Part shown: positions 17,585 through 26,108 of the stretch, one piece after another
Layout of the letters: each line of letters starts with the position of its first letter
Numbering within the stretch: the first letter of the stretch is position 1
NCBI RefSeq assembly: GCF_014672835.1
Contig: NZ_CP060244.1
Coordinates: forward strand, 1,777,001 to 1,841,000
From: Entomobacter blattae
GTDB lineage: Bacteria > Pseudomonadota > Alphaproteobacteria > Acetobacterales > Acetobacteraceae
Direction: 5' to 3'
DNA length: 64,000 nt
Made by a program: the position numbers and the translations under genes
The notes under the pieces: model-generated
The model's database searches: none
What the model saw: the letters and a program-made list of their open reading frames with translations, nothing else
Told to the model about the DNA's origin: nothing

Positions 17585-19720
17585 GTGTTTACATCTCTTG
17601 TGAAAAAACAAAACATAGTATTGTATATTTCATTAATATGTATTAATTCGGAAGCATTCGCTGATAGCAGTAATCAAGTTGAAAATATTGTTGTTAAAAG
17701 TCATTTAAATAAATTTAATAAAAATTATTCAATATTTAAAGACATCAATACCACTGCTACAAAAACGGATACGGCTATTGATCAAACTCCACAAAGTATT
17801 ACCGTTGTTTCTCAAGATAGGATAAATCTTTTAAACGCACGGAGTATAAATGAGGCTATTCGTTATATTGCAGGTGTAAGTGATTATGGTTCAAAGGATG
17901 ATCCTCGAGGGTTTTTCGGCACGATACGGGGTTTTGAGCCAAGCATTTATCTTGATGGCATGAGAATTCCCAACGCTCCAGATGCTCAATCTTACAATAT
18001 CGAACCATGGAATTTAGAGGAGATTGACGTTATTAAAGGTGCCAGTTCGCCACTTTATGGCTCTGGTCAGCTTGGGGGGATTATTAACACGGTCAGTAAA
18101 ACACCTCATAAAAATATTCTGAATCAGCTTTTATTGCAAACTGGATCTTTTAATAGAGTTCAAGGACAAATTGATGTGGGGGGAGCTCTCAATGAAAAAT
18201 TACTATGGCGTTTTGTTGGATTGCTTCGTCGGTCTGATACTTATGCCATTAATATAAAAAATAATGAAATATTCGTTGCTCCATCCTTTACATATCTTAT
18301 TGATAAAAACACCAAGCTAACACTCTTGAGTCATTATGAGCAAAATGAGGGAGGATCGGCTACACAATTTTTACCGTTTTTTGGAACAAATACACCAAGT
18401 GTCGTTGGCAGGATAGCAAGAGATACCCTTTCAGGCGATAAAGATTATGATATTTATTCAAAGCGTCAGGTTTCTGTTGGGTATCTGTTTGAGCGTAGCT
18501 TGAACGATGAGTGGAAAATTGTTCAAAATTTCCGATTTTCCCATATAGATACCCTTTATCGTGCTGTAACACCGACTACTGCAATAGCAGCACTAACGCC
18601 TGCTTTCCTTAATGTTCAACGTCGTGCTTTATTACAAAGTGGAAATTATAATACCGTAACATTTGATACACGTACAACCTACAATATAAAATTGAACGAT
18701 GTTGAAAACCTGGTGTTGATGGGACTTGATTTTAGAAGAGATTTTTCAGCGCAAAGGCGTGGAGAAGCTGCTGCTCCATCATTGGATTTTTTGCATCCTA
18801 TATATAATCCAATTATTCGCTACCCACGATATGGATCAAATATTAGTACTAATCAGACTCAGGATCAAGCAGGCTTATATTTTCAGGATCAGTTAAGTTG
18901 GCGTAGTTTTCATGTATTATTAACAGGACGAGAAGATTTTTTTACAGGCAATATTACTGATAATAGAGATGCGGGCGAGGCGCACCAGAATGTAAAAAAG
19001 TTTACTGGTCGTGCCGGCCTGATTTATAATTCACCTATTGGATTATCTCCTTACGTTGTTTATGCAACATCTTTTATGCCACAATCAGGGGTAGATATTA
19101 ACAGTCAACCCTTTGCTCCTCTGACTGGGGATGAAGTTGAAGTGGGCTTAAAGTATAAACCCGACGATCTCAATCTTTTAGTGACGTTGGCTGCTTATAA
19201 TTTAAAAGAAAAAAATGTCTTGGGTCCCGATCCACAAAATGTTTCATCCCAAATTGCTATTGGAGAGGAACGTTCGCGGGGCGTTGAGCTTGAATTTCAG
19301 GGGAGCCTACCTTTTAATAGTAGAATTATTGGATCATTGACTTATCAGGAGCCAAGAATTACAAAAGTGACAACGCTTAAGCAGCAAGAAAATCTTGGCA
19401 ATCGGCAAACAAGTATTCCAAATCGATTTGCCAATTTATTTGTGGAAAAACAGTTTGATCTTTCGACTGATCTTATCCTAAATCTTGGGGTAGGGGTCCG
19501 TTATCAAGGAAATACGCCCGCAGATTTGCCTAATAGGCATTTCGTTAATGCTTATACTGTCATGGATGTAATGGCGCGCCTTCGTTATAAACAATGGAAT
19601 GTGCAAGTTAACGGTACCAACATGGCAAATGCCAAATTTGTAGCAGAATGTAAAAGATTAACAAACTGTGCCTACGCTCCAGGAAGAGCTGTCTATGCAA
19701 CAATGGGTGTGAGCTTTTGA
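17585..19720 (+). CDS. TonB-dependent ferric-siderophore receptor
   Basis: Outer-membrane gated channel that imports ferric siderophores using TonB energy. A signal peptide ends near AFADS (residue 27); a TonB-box-like VENIVV is at about 32-37. The plug domain (about 60-170) has TDTAIDQTPQSITVVSQD and DVIKGASSPLYGSGQLGGIIN, both typical of FhuA/FpvA-type receptors, and a 22-strand barrel follows, ending in the aromatic GVSF. Start is the GTG at 17585, 711 residues in all. A strong Fur box lies upstream and a hairpin terminator downstream. Its neighbour is the azole-peptide cluster, whose product might use such a receptor; that link is inference. Confidence 0.92.
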   Translation: MFTSLVKKQNIVLYISLICINSEAFADSSNQVENIVVKSHLNKFNKNYSIFKDINTTATKTDTAIDQTPQSITVVSQDRINLLNARSINEAIRYIAGVSDYGSKDDPRGFFGTIRGFEPSIYLDGMRIPNAPDAQSYNIEPWNLEEIDVIKGASSPLYGSGQLGGIINTVSKTPHKNILNQLLLQTGSFNRVQGQIDVGGALNEKLLWRFVGLLRRSDTYAINIKNNEIFVAPSFTYLIDKNTKLTLLSHYEQNEGGSATQFLPFFGTNTPSVVGRIARDTLSGDKDYDIYSKRQVSVGYLFERSLNDEWKIVQNFRFSHIDTLYRAVTPTTAIAALTPAFLNVQRRALLQSGNYNTVTFDTRTTYNIKLNDVENLVLMGLDFRRDFSAQRRGEAAAPSLDFLHPIYNPIIRYPRYGSNISTNQTQDQAGLYFQDQLSWRSFHVLLTGREDFFTGNITDNRDAGEAHQNVKKFTGRAGLIYNSPIGLSPYVVYATSFMPQSGVDINSQPFAPLTGDEVEVGLKYKPDDLNLLVTLAAYNLKEKNVLGPDPQNVSSQIAIGEERSRGVELEFQGSLPFNSRIIGSLTYQEPRITKVTTLKQQENLGNRQTSIPNRFANLFVEKQFDLSTDLILNLGVGVRYQGNTPADLPNRHFVNAYTVMDVMARLRYKQWNVQVNGTNMANAKFVAECKRLTNCAYAPGRAVYATMGVSF

Positions 19721-19768
19721 AGCCAGTTCCTGTACCTGATACATGTGTCTGATAAAAGGAATATTAAT

Positions 19769-19797
19769 GACCTTACAAGATTACGGTAAGGTCTTTT
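19769..19797 (+). terminator. Rho-independent terminator after the receptor gene
   Basis: GACCTTAC (19769-19776) pairs with GTAAGGTC (19786-19793) around a 9-nt loop and is followed by TTTT. Confidence 0.8.
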
Positions 19798-19896
19798 GCC
19801 TCGAACTGCCCTAATAGTGAAGGGGACTAAAATTTGATAGAAGCGGATATTAAGGCAGGGTATTTGAAAGCTGATCGGCTAAAATAAGGGGTAAAA

Positions 19897-20477
19897 ATGC
19901 GGAAAAACCATTTTGGAGCACTTGTTCTTTGGGCATCTTTTAGCCTTTTAGTGTTTCCCCGTACAGGGTTTGGGGCGGGTCCATCAAGCCTCCTCTGTTC
20001 TACAGGTCAGCCCTGTGAAGAAAAGAAGATTGAGACTCTTGATTGGATAAAAAAAGCAAATGCCTTTTTTGGTAAGCAGGCCCGGCACCGTTACAGCTAC
20101 CTTTATGAGAATGGCACGTTGATTGACCAGCTCATACAGGTCTTTACAATATCGGTAAATGATAAAGCACAAAAAAAGAGGAGTTTTACTATGAAAATGG
20201 ATACAGACGCCACTCAGCTCAAGAAATGGGGGTAGTAGCCTTTACGGAGAAGGGAAAGATGGTGGGGGCTGGTATCCTCTACTATCCCTGCGCCATTCCA
20301 AATTATAAGGGGAATTGCACTGTCAACGCACGTCTGGTTGTTTACGTCAAGGACATTCCAAAGAAAGACGAGATTGTGACCAATATGAAAGCGTGGGTTA
20401 ATGGGATTATGAAACTGGAAAGTTTTAAAAGTGATCATATCCATCTTGAAAAGGTTGATGTGACAACACTTCCATAG
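19897..20477 (+). pseudogene. Secreted protein of unknown function, frameshifted in an A7 run
   Basis: The first frame (19897-20235) starts with a signal peptide (GALVLWASFSLLVFPRTGFGAG) and runs about 113 codons. The second frame continues the same protein from about 20178 (EEFYYENGYRRHSAQEMG...) to 20477. The switch lies at seven consecutive A bases, 20171-20177; one more A would restore a single frame of about 193 residues. The mature protein has a CSTGQPCEEKK Cys pair and a TEKGKMVGAGILYYPCAIP segment. Phase variation, slippage, assembly error or real decay are all possible. Family not recognised. Confidence 0.65.
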
Positions 20478-21146
20478 CGGTAGTAGGGATGGTTGAGCAT
20501 TATTCTGAAGGAATGGAGAAGTTTTTTGTATAAGAATTGCTCAGCGCCCGCCTAGGGTAGATGAGGGTAAATCTCTTTTATTTCTAAAAATGAAAAGATT
20601 AAGCTTTCTCCAAGCAAACGGCTTGGGTTGCATGCCATGAAAATGAGCGGGATATTATCAAAGGGGTATTTTTCTATGGAAGTCCTGCAGGAAAGGAAGC
20701 CTGCGGGACAAGCATGAGAGAATGCGAAAAGATTAATCGTGGGAAGAAGAAAGTTTTCTTTTTCGGGATATGTAGGTGGTCTGTCTCGTATGCTCATACA
20801 TCTATCTACCCGCTGTAGATAAGGTGATACCCTAGGTATGGTTGGTCACTATCGCGAAATATCCAATTCTTGAACCACCAGCAAAGAGGTCTATGACGTT
20901 GGCATCTCACGAGTAAGGCACAAGGCTAGCATTTACACCAACGACTGTCAAAAATTTCCCGAAGCCATCGCCAAACCAACCACCAAAACCGCAGTATTGG
21001 AGCTAAAGAGAGACACATGGGGAAAGGAAAAGAGACAAAATTTTATGGGAAAAATAAGCTAATAACAAAATAAAAAAGACTAAGTAGAGGGTTGTTTGAA
21101 AACGTTACGCGTTCTTAACTCTATAAAATTCTGTAGATGTAAAATT
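20478..21146. other. No supported gene
   Basis: About 670 bp without a convincing frame. A plus-strand stretch near 20890-21010 reads VYDVGISRVRHKASIYTNDC and may be a gene remnant, but I do not recognise it. No repeat or terminator stands out next to the end of the minus-strand cluster. Confidence 0.5.
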
Positions 21147-22802
21147 TTATAAAAAATCTGTATTTTTAGTAAGCCTATTTACCCCTTTTGATAAAATATT
21201 GATCATAGAAGTTAATACTATTATGTTTTTATCAAGGAGTGTATTTTTCATATTTGAAATTTTTTTAATTAGGTCATTTATTTTTTTTATTCTGTTCTTA
21301 TTAGAATCGTTTTTTATAATAAAATTTCCATTAGAAATATCATAGTAAATATTTAATTCATCTGTTTTGTATAAATATGCTCTTCCGTTTGATTTGCAAA
21401 AAATACATTGAATTAGGTTATTATAATAATTTATATGTTTTCTTATATCTTTTATACTAAAAGCAAAGTTAGTAAATTTATTTTTTACTGCAGAATTTGT
21501 AAATTCACTGAGAGTATAGTATTTTATATAATATTTAATATATAGATAAACTGCAATATCTGTGTTATTAGAGGTATATCCCTTTAGTAATTGATGTTTT
21601 TGCTCTAGAAAAAATTTTTTTGCATTTATTGCCAACTGATCATTTTGATCAGGAAAAAATAATGTGTTAATAAAGTTAGTGTTTTTATGAATGCTGAACT
21701 CCTCGTCAGTCGTATATCTGTGGTTTGCAAACATTTCTCTTTCTATAAATTTTAAAAAATACGTAAAATTACAACTCATTATACATTGATGTGGGATGTC
21801 CCATATATCTATCAAAGCTTTTGGCCATATTTGTTCGTATAATTCAGAATATGTATGATGAATTGAGTGTTCAACAGGAGCATGATAGTTGAATTTTTTA
21901 TAATTATAAGTCATTTCATGAGCAATTTGGCTTGGGTAGAAAGCTTCATCAAAAAAAGAGAGAGATTCTGGAGCTTCTTTTTTATTTCCGTTTACTTGCA
22001 CAATACCAGTATGGGATAGATCAAGCCATTGCCCATCAAGAGAGATATTGGCAGGGGCAATTGTTCCATGCATGAGGTTAGATAGTTTAGAGTATACAAA
22101 CTGAGTAGCAGAGTTTCTTAAGAATGTTTTTAGTATGTTGTTGTATTGTTTTGTTTCAAATAATTTTTTGTTACTATATCGACACCGTTCAGTATTTGTT
22201 GCTAACAAAGGGCGCCTAAATAAGTTAGGAAGATATTTGTAACTGGGGATAAAATGTGCTGGGCGTACAGTTTGATCGCGGATAAGAATAGCGCCGATAC
22301 CGTCTTTTCTGTAAAAAAAATCGCTTGTCTTGCTTTTGTTAAAATGGAAATGTATTCCTGTTGATATTATTCCATAATGCTTTACTGAACCAAAAGGTAA
22401 TAAATGGTCGACTAGTTTAGAAAAAACGATTTCAGTTGCAGCATCTTGTAGTAAAAGTTCACCAAGGCTATAGGCTGCATAGTCGGACGAGTTTTTTAGT
22501 AATGCGTTTTTACCGATGCCCTTTAATTGGTATTCAAGAAAATTAGCGGTTCTAACTCCTCCTCCATTTCCACGTGTACCATATCCTCCATAATATTCCA
22601 TCTGTATAATTGTATGTTTGGAAAAATCAAAATGAGACGGTAAAAAAAATTGATTGTCAGGAATGGCAAAGGCTAGATCATTTGAATAAAGGCCTTTGTC
22701 AGATAGTTGGTAATTAAGTGTATCTGATATCCAAATTGGTTCTGTTCTTTTAAGTTTATAGGCAGTTGTAGGGCTGGTATAGATACAACGTAGAAGAGTC
22801 AT
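21147..22802 (-). CDS. Large tailoring protein resembling MchC/MceJ of siderophore microcins
   Basis: A 551-residue cytoplasmic protein. Near residues 68-148 it has MEYYGGYGTRGNGGGVRTANF, QLKGIGKN, a conserved-looking LGELLLQDAATE and LLPFGSVKHYGIISTG. In order and spacing these echo the GxGRA...QLKGAGRTP...SEA...IPTTRAL pattern of SelO-like pseudokinases, and in my recollection also MchC/MceJ, the large partner in class IIb microcin maturation. The C-terminal half is Lys/Asn/Ile-rich without recognisable motifs. It ends the minus-strand cluster, directly after the HlyC-like gene (stop and start adjacent), the same pairing as MchC with MchD. In microcin E492 the MceIJ pair links a siderophore to the peptide C-terminus; a similar role here is inference. 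Confidence 0.55.
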   Translation of the reverse strand: MTLLRCIYTSPTTAYKLKRTEPIWISDTLNYQLSDKGLYSNDLAFAIPDNQFFLPSHFDFSKHTIIQMEYYGGYGTRGNGGGVRTANFLEYQLKGIGKNALLKNSSDYAAYSLGELLLQDAATEIVFSKLVDHLLPFGSVKHYGIISTGIHFHFNKSKTSDFFYRKDGIGAILIRDQTVRPAHFIPSYKYLPNLFRRPLLATNTERCRYSNKKLFETKQYNNILKTFLRNSATQFVYSKLSNLMHGTIAPANISLDGQWLDLSHTGIVQVNGNKKEAPESLSFFDEAFYPSQIAHEMTYNYKKFNYHAPVEHSIHHTYSELYEQIWPKALIDIWDIPHQCIMSCNFTYFLKFIEREMFANHRYTTDEEFSIHKNTNFINTLFFPDQNDQLAINAKKFFLEQKHQLLKGYTSNNTDIAVYLYIKYYIKYYTLSEFTNSAVKNKFTNFAFSIKDIRKHINYYNNLIQCIFCKSNGRAYLYKTDELNIYYDISNGNFIIKNDSNKNRIKKINDLIKKISNMKNTLLDKNIIVLTSMINILSKGVNRLTKNTDFL

Positions 22803-23210
22803 TTAACTACCATTCTTAAAACAGTTTTTATTAGGAATAAATATTTTTGAAGAAGAAATGTTTTTAACTGTTTGAAGAATTTTACTTGTAAACTGTTTCC
22901 TATAACGTTGTAAGATGAATAGGTCTACTAAAGTTGGTATGTTTCCCTCATTCCATTCATAGTTATATATAGGCCATGTTTCAAAGTGTTTTAAAATAAG
23001 AATAGATTCTTTATTGAACATGCCCCAGCAAAGATATCCTATACTATTTTGAACTTGGTTTTTAATTATGGTTGCTTGTAAAAAAGAACATGAATACCAA
23101 ATACGTCTTATTCTCACTTCAGATAAAAAATCATCTGAGAATGTGTGAAGGTGCATAATTTTCCCAAATAACATCATTTCTTTAGAATCTGGAGAATGAT
23201 CTGTTACCAT
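22803..23210 (-). CDS. Small HlyC-like acyltransferase (MchD/MceI-like)
   Basis: A 135-residue protein resembling toxin-activating acyltransferases. NSIGYLCWGMFNKES (residues 56-70) matches the PVAYCSWANLS strand of HlyC, and the acidic EWNEGNIPTLVDLF segment (85-98) matches its DWTSGDRKWFIDW region. The catalytic His that HlyC carries near residue 23 is not obvious (a SDDFLS segment is found there), so activity may differ. MceI/MchD of siderophore microcins belong to this group and are of similar size. I prefer the ATG at 23210, 10 bp after the preceding gene; the frame opens to a TTG at 23246. Followed immediately by the MchC-like gene. Confidence 0.6.
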   Translation of the reverse strand: MVTDHSPDSKEMMLFGKIMHLHTFSDDFLSEVRIRRIWYSCSFLQATIIKNQVQNSIGYLCWGMFNKESILILKHFETWPIYNYEWNEGNIPTLVDLFILQRYRKQFTSKILQTVKNISSSKIFIPNKNCFKNGS

Positions 23211-23220
23211 TTTGAATGAC

Positions 23221-23997
23221 TTAAAGAACTTCTTCACCAAAAGCAAAAGCTATACCTACGGTGTTAGAATACCCATCTATACCATAAGGTAACAAGATGC
23301 TTTCTGAAAACCCACCACATGGGCATCCAACTAGGTTGTGTGCTAGGCAGCTTAACCAAAGATCAATGACTTTTTCACCAGATTTCATCATTGCAATTCG
23401 ATAACCTATGGCACCATGTTGATAGAGATATTTTTCTAAGTTAATAATAATAAAAACAATACAGGCGGCTTGTGATAAATTTTTTTGTATCAAAATAGTA
23501 CTTGCTATTTTTTCTTCTATAATGTCACTCGAAAGGATATCACCATTACTAGCTATAGTGTAAATGGCTCTCTGTTGTGCATTTTTTTTATGCAATAGAA
23601 TGTATTTTATGTCTAAGTTTGAATTTAATGGTGATATAGAAAGTGTACTTTTTATTATATCAATTGCTAAAGAAATGTTTAGATCAGGAGATAAGTTTCT
23701 AATAGCCTCTCTTTGGCATAAGATCTCATAGAGTGCCTGAGGAGAGTCTATATTTAATGAGTGTAGAGCGAGGGCAGGGGCTTTAGGTAAATAGTTTTTT
23801 ATAGAATTTGTTAAAGCACTAATGCTTGGCGACTCATCATTAGCATTACTTGAATAAGGGTAGAGAGATTGATAAATCTGAATTGTTTGACTGACATAGA
23901 CTAGATCATTACCGTTTACAAACAGATTTTTTTTAATATTTTCCTCATTATTTAAAAAGCTTACTTTACAATGAAATCCATGAAGAAAAACAGACAT
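23221..23997 (-). CDS. C-terminal part of a SagB-type nitroreductase (azoline dehydrogenase)
   Basis: SagB-type FMN dehydrogenases oxidise peptide thiazolines/oxazolines to azoles. The second half has the family's C-terminal pattern: YLYQHGAIGYRIAMMKSGEKV, LAHNLVGCPCGGFSES and LPYGIDGYSNTVGIAFAFG. The frame is open upstream of the ATG at 23997 as far as about 24137, and that upstream part reads KYYDLSFRISLLDAGI, the equivalent motif of a first nitroreductase unit. It therefore looks like the continuation of the gene at 24135-25496, separated by a 1-nt frameshift. Whether the fragment is translated on its own from 23997 is unknown. Confidence 0.6.
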   Translation of the reverse strand: MSVFLHGFHCKVSFLNNEENIKKNLFVNGNDLVYVSQTIQIYQSLYPYSSNANDESPSISALTNSIKNYLPKAPALALHSLNIDSPQALYEILCQREAIRNLSPDLNISLAIDIIKSTLSISPLNSNLDIKYILLHKKNAQQRAIYTIASNGDILSSDIIEEKIASTILIQKNLSQAACIVFIIINLEKYLYQHGAIGYRIAMMKSGEKVIDLWLSCLAHNLVGCPCGGFSESILLPYGIDGYSNTVGIAFAFGEEVL

Positions 23998-24134
23998 TTT
24001 AACAAATTCTGCTAAAATTCCTGCATCAAGGAGAGAGATACGAAAAGATAAATCGTAATACTTACTTTTTAAATTTTTGATGTTGCTTAATAATATAAAG
24101 CTAACACCGTATTTTAAGCCTGAATTTAAATATT

Positions 24135-25496
24135 TTACGTCAGGGCATGAATTTCATTAATGAAAATAAAGCTATTAGTATATGGGTTATATTGAAAAAA
24201 AACCTCTGTAGAAGACTCTTGATCATATGCTGAAATAAATAATAAAGCAGATTTAATATTCCCTCCAGATGGGCACAAACTACGATCAGTGTTTTTATTG
24301 ATACTGTAAATTGTTTTGCAAATTGGTAATATGTGCTTAACCAGCCACTCCAATAATAGAAAATTTGTTTCTTTTTTATGTATTTTCGGGAATAATGGAA
24401 TGTTGGTTGAGGCTAATTTCTTATTATTTGGATAATAATGCATTTCATAACCAACAATGGGTCGATACGGAGGCGGTAGGCGCTGGGTCGTCACATGGAG
24501 GTTAAAAATTTTATTTATTTCATCAATACCGAGTAATTCGTTTTTTAACCAATTAAAGTTGGATGTCCAATAATGTGTGTGAGGAATTTTTAATTGAGCA
24601 GTATTAAAAAATGCTGTTGGCTTATCAATTTTTATACAGGTGGAGATAGGAACATTTTCCATATTTAAAGAAAAAAACGATACGATGATGGATTCAATAA
24701 TTTGAGATGAAATATCTAATGGGTCTTGGATAAAGGGCGTTAATTCCTCGTGAGGATTATTTAGAAAATCACTAAAGCAACCAGGTGTTACACCGAAACC
24801 TGGCAGTACGAGGGGGCCTATCAATACTTTCTTTTCAGTAGATGTTATAAAGAACAGTGGTTTCTTTTTTGTCTGAAGAATGAGTCTAGCTGCTTCAGTA
24901 AGTTTTACGTTTTTTTCTTCATAATTAAGAATAATGTATATATCACAGGGGGAATCTTTGTGAATGTTTTCTATTGTATTAATATTTTTTGCTAAAAGAG
25001 AAAAATCTTCGAAAATATTTTGGCAGTCATTAATGACACCAATTTTTTTTTGAGTTAGCTCAGTATATAATCTATTCCTCGACAGAGCTAAACCATTTTT
25101 TGAAGAGAGATAACCAAAATAACTGGATAAGAATTCATCATATTCAAGTGTTAAATCATTACCAGTGTCATTTCCACTTTCTAGAAGATTTTTTGAATAT
25201 AAAAAGGAAATCATACCCCAAATAGCCATTTTGTTAATGTTTGGGTTATCATTAATTAGTGCATTTATACTTTTTTGTCCATCTAACAGTTTTACAATAG
25301 GCGTTATCCGTTGAAAAATATTTTTACCATGCATGACTATAAAAGAGTTGTCTGTAACTAACAATACAGTGCTATCATCAACTTCGTATATCTTTAGTTC
25401 TAGTGAAACCTTTGGGTAGTCTGGTAGTCGTTGAAACAGTTCGGAGTCGAACAAATAAGGACCAACAGCTTCATTAAAAGATACACTACTCTTCAT
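24135..25496 (-). CDS. E1-like/nitroreductase fusion protein of azole-peptide biosynthesis, 3' end frameshifted
   Basis: A 453-residue product. Residues 1-105 look like a leader-recognition or winged-helix region (LLDGQKSINALI), and residues 227-240 read GPLVLPGFGVTPGC, the motif of E1-like (Ocin-ThiF) proteins from thiazole/oxazole peptide clusters. Residues 405-446 (DRSLCPSGGNIKSALLFISA, then FFQYNPYTNSFIFI) begin a SagB-type nitroreductase domain that stops abruptly at 24135. The rest of that domain continues at once in the next frame; one extra base near 24137 would fuse this gene to 23221-23997 into a protein of roughly 760 residues. No slippery heptamer was seen at the junction, so a deletion is more likely than programmed frameshifting. 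Confidence 0.6.
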   Translation of the reverse strand: MKSSVSFNEAVGPYLFDSELFQRLPDYPKVSLELKIYEVDDSTVLLVTDNSFIVMHGKNIFQRITPIVKLLDGQKSINALINDNPNINKMAIWGMISFLYSKNLLESGNDTGNDLTLEYDEFLSSYFGYLSSKNGLALSRNRLYTELTQKKIGVINDCQNIFEDFSLLAKNINTIENIHKDSPCDIYIILNYEEKNVKLTEAARLILQTKKKPLFFITSTEKKVLIGPLVLPGFGVTPGCFSDFLNNPHEELTPFIQDPLDISSQIIESIIVSFFSLNMENVPISTCIKIDKPTAFFNTAQLKIPHTHYWTSNFNWLKNELLGIDEINKIFNLHVTTQRLPPPYRPIVGYEMHYYPNNKKLASTNIPLFPKIHKKETNFLLLEWLVKHILPICKTIYSINKNTDRSLCPSGGNIKSALLFISAYDQESSTEVFFQYNPYTNSFIFINEIHALT

Positions 25497-25535
25497 ACGA
25501 TATTTACCTTAATTTTTATTTGTTTAAATACTTAA

Positions 25536-26108
25536 TCATGTTAATATACTAGAGAAATCTTGGTAAACGCCATCACTGCTATTTCTACATTGACATTTGT
25601 GCAGAGGATTAAAATTTAGACTTGTATAATTTAAAGAGAATAAATTGATTAATTGCGTGGTTTTATTGGAATGCTCTCGGTGCAAAATTTTTTGACTTAG
25701 AATTTTGGCTGCTAAGTTGCTGTGGGTCTCTAAAAATGATTTGAAAACAACCTGTTCTTGCTGAAATTGGTTTATTTTTGATAGGTTTTCGTTCAAACTT
25801 TGTCTAGCAAAATGCGCTATAAGTCTCTGATAAAAACATTGAATACAATTCAAATTTGCAGAAGAATCAAATCCTGGACTGATTGCTAAGGAACCCATCT
25901 CTAAAAAAACGGCGTAAACGGATTGGTAAGGCGTAAATTCTATTGTATTGATGTTTTTTAAGAAAAGAGTTTTATTCATTAAAGAACTAATAACTATAAG
26001 AGAGCTTGAGGTTATATCAAGGTCATACTTGCTTAGTAATTTATCAATTTTATGCTTTGTTTTAAAAGCAAAATAATCATCTTTATTGTAATAATAATTA
26101 AGTATCAT
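25536..26108 (-). CDS. Small four-cysteine protein, E1-like partner of YcaO
   Basis: A 190-residue protein with C88-x2-C91 inside SPGFDSSANLNCIQCFYQRL and C172-x-C174 in HKCQC. This resembles the PG..TPCL.CLE plus distal Cys pair that binds structural zinc in E1-like cyclodehydratase partners. In azole-peptide systems such proteins present the leader peptide to YcaO. Its start overlaps the ycaO stop as ATGA, so the two are probably co-translated. It lacks a recognisable nucleotide-binding motif, as do many such partners. The assignment rests on the Cys pattern and position. Confidence 0.55.
   Translation of the reverse strand: MILNYYYNKDDYFAFKTKHKIDKLLSKYDLDITSSSLIVISSLMNKTLFLKNINTIEFTPYQSVYAVFLEMGSLAISPGFDSSANLNCIQCFYQRLIAHFARQSLNENLSKINQFQQEQVVFKSFLETHSNLAAKILSQKILHREHSNKTTQLINLFSLNYTSLNFNPLHKCQCRNSSDGVYQDFSSILT

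Noticed and set aside
24125..24145. Programmed frameshifting between the two nitroreductase parts
   Set aside because: No slippery heptamer or obvious downstream stem was seen at the junction; a 1-nt deletion is the simpler reading.
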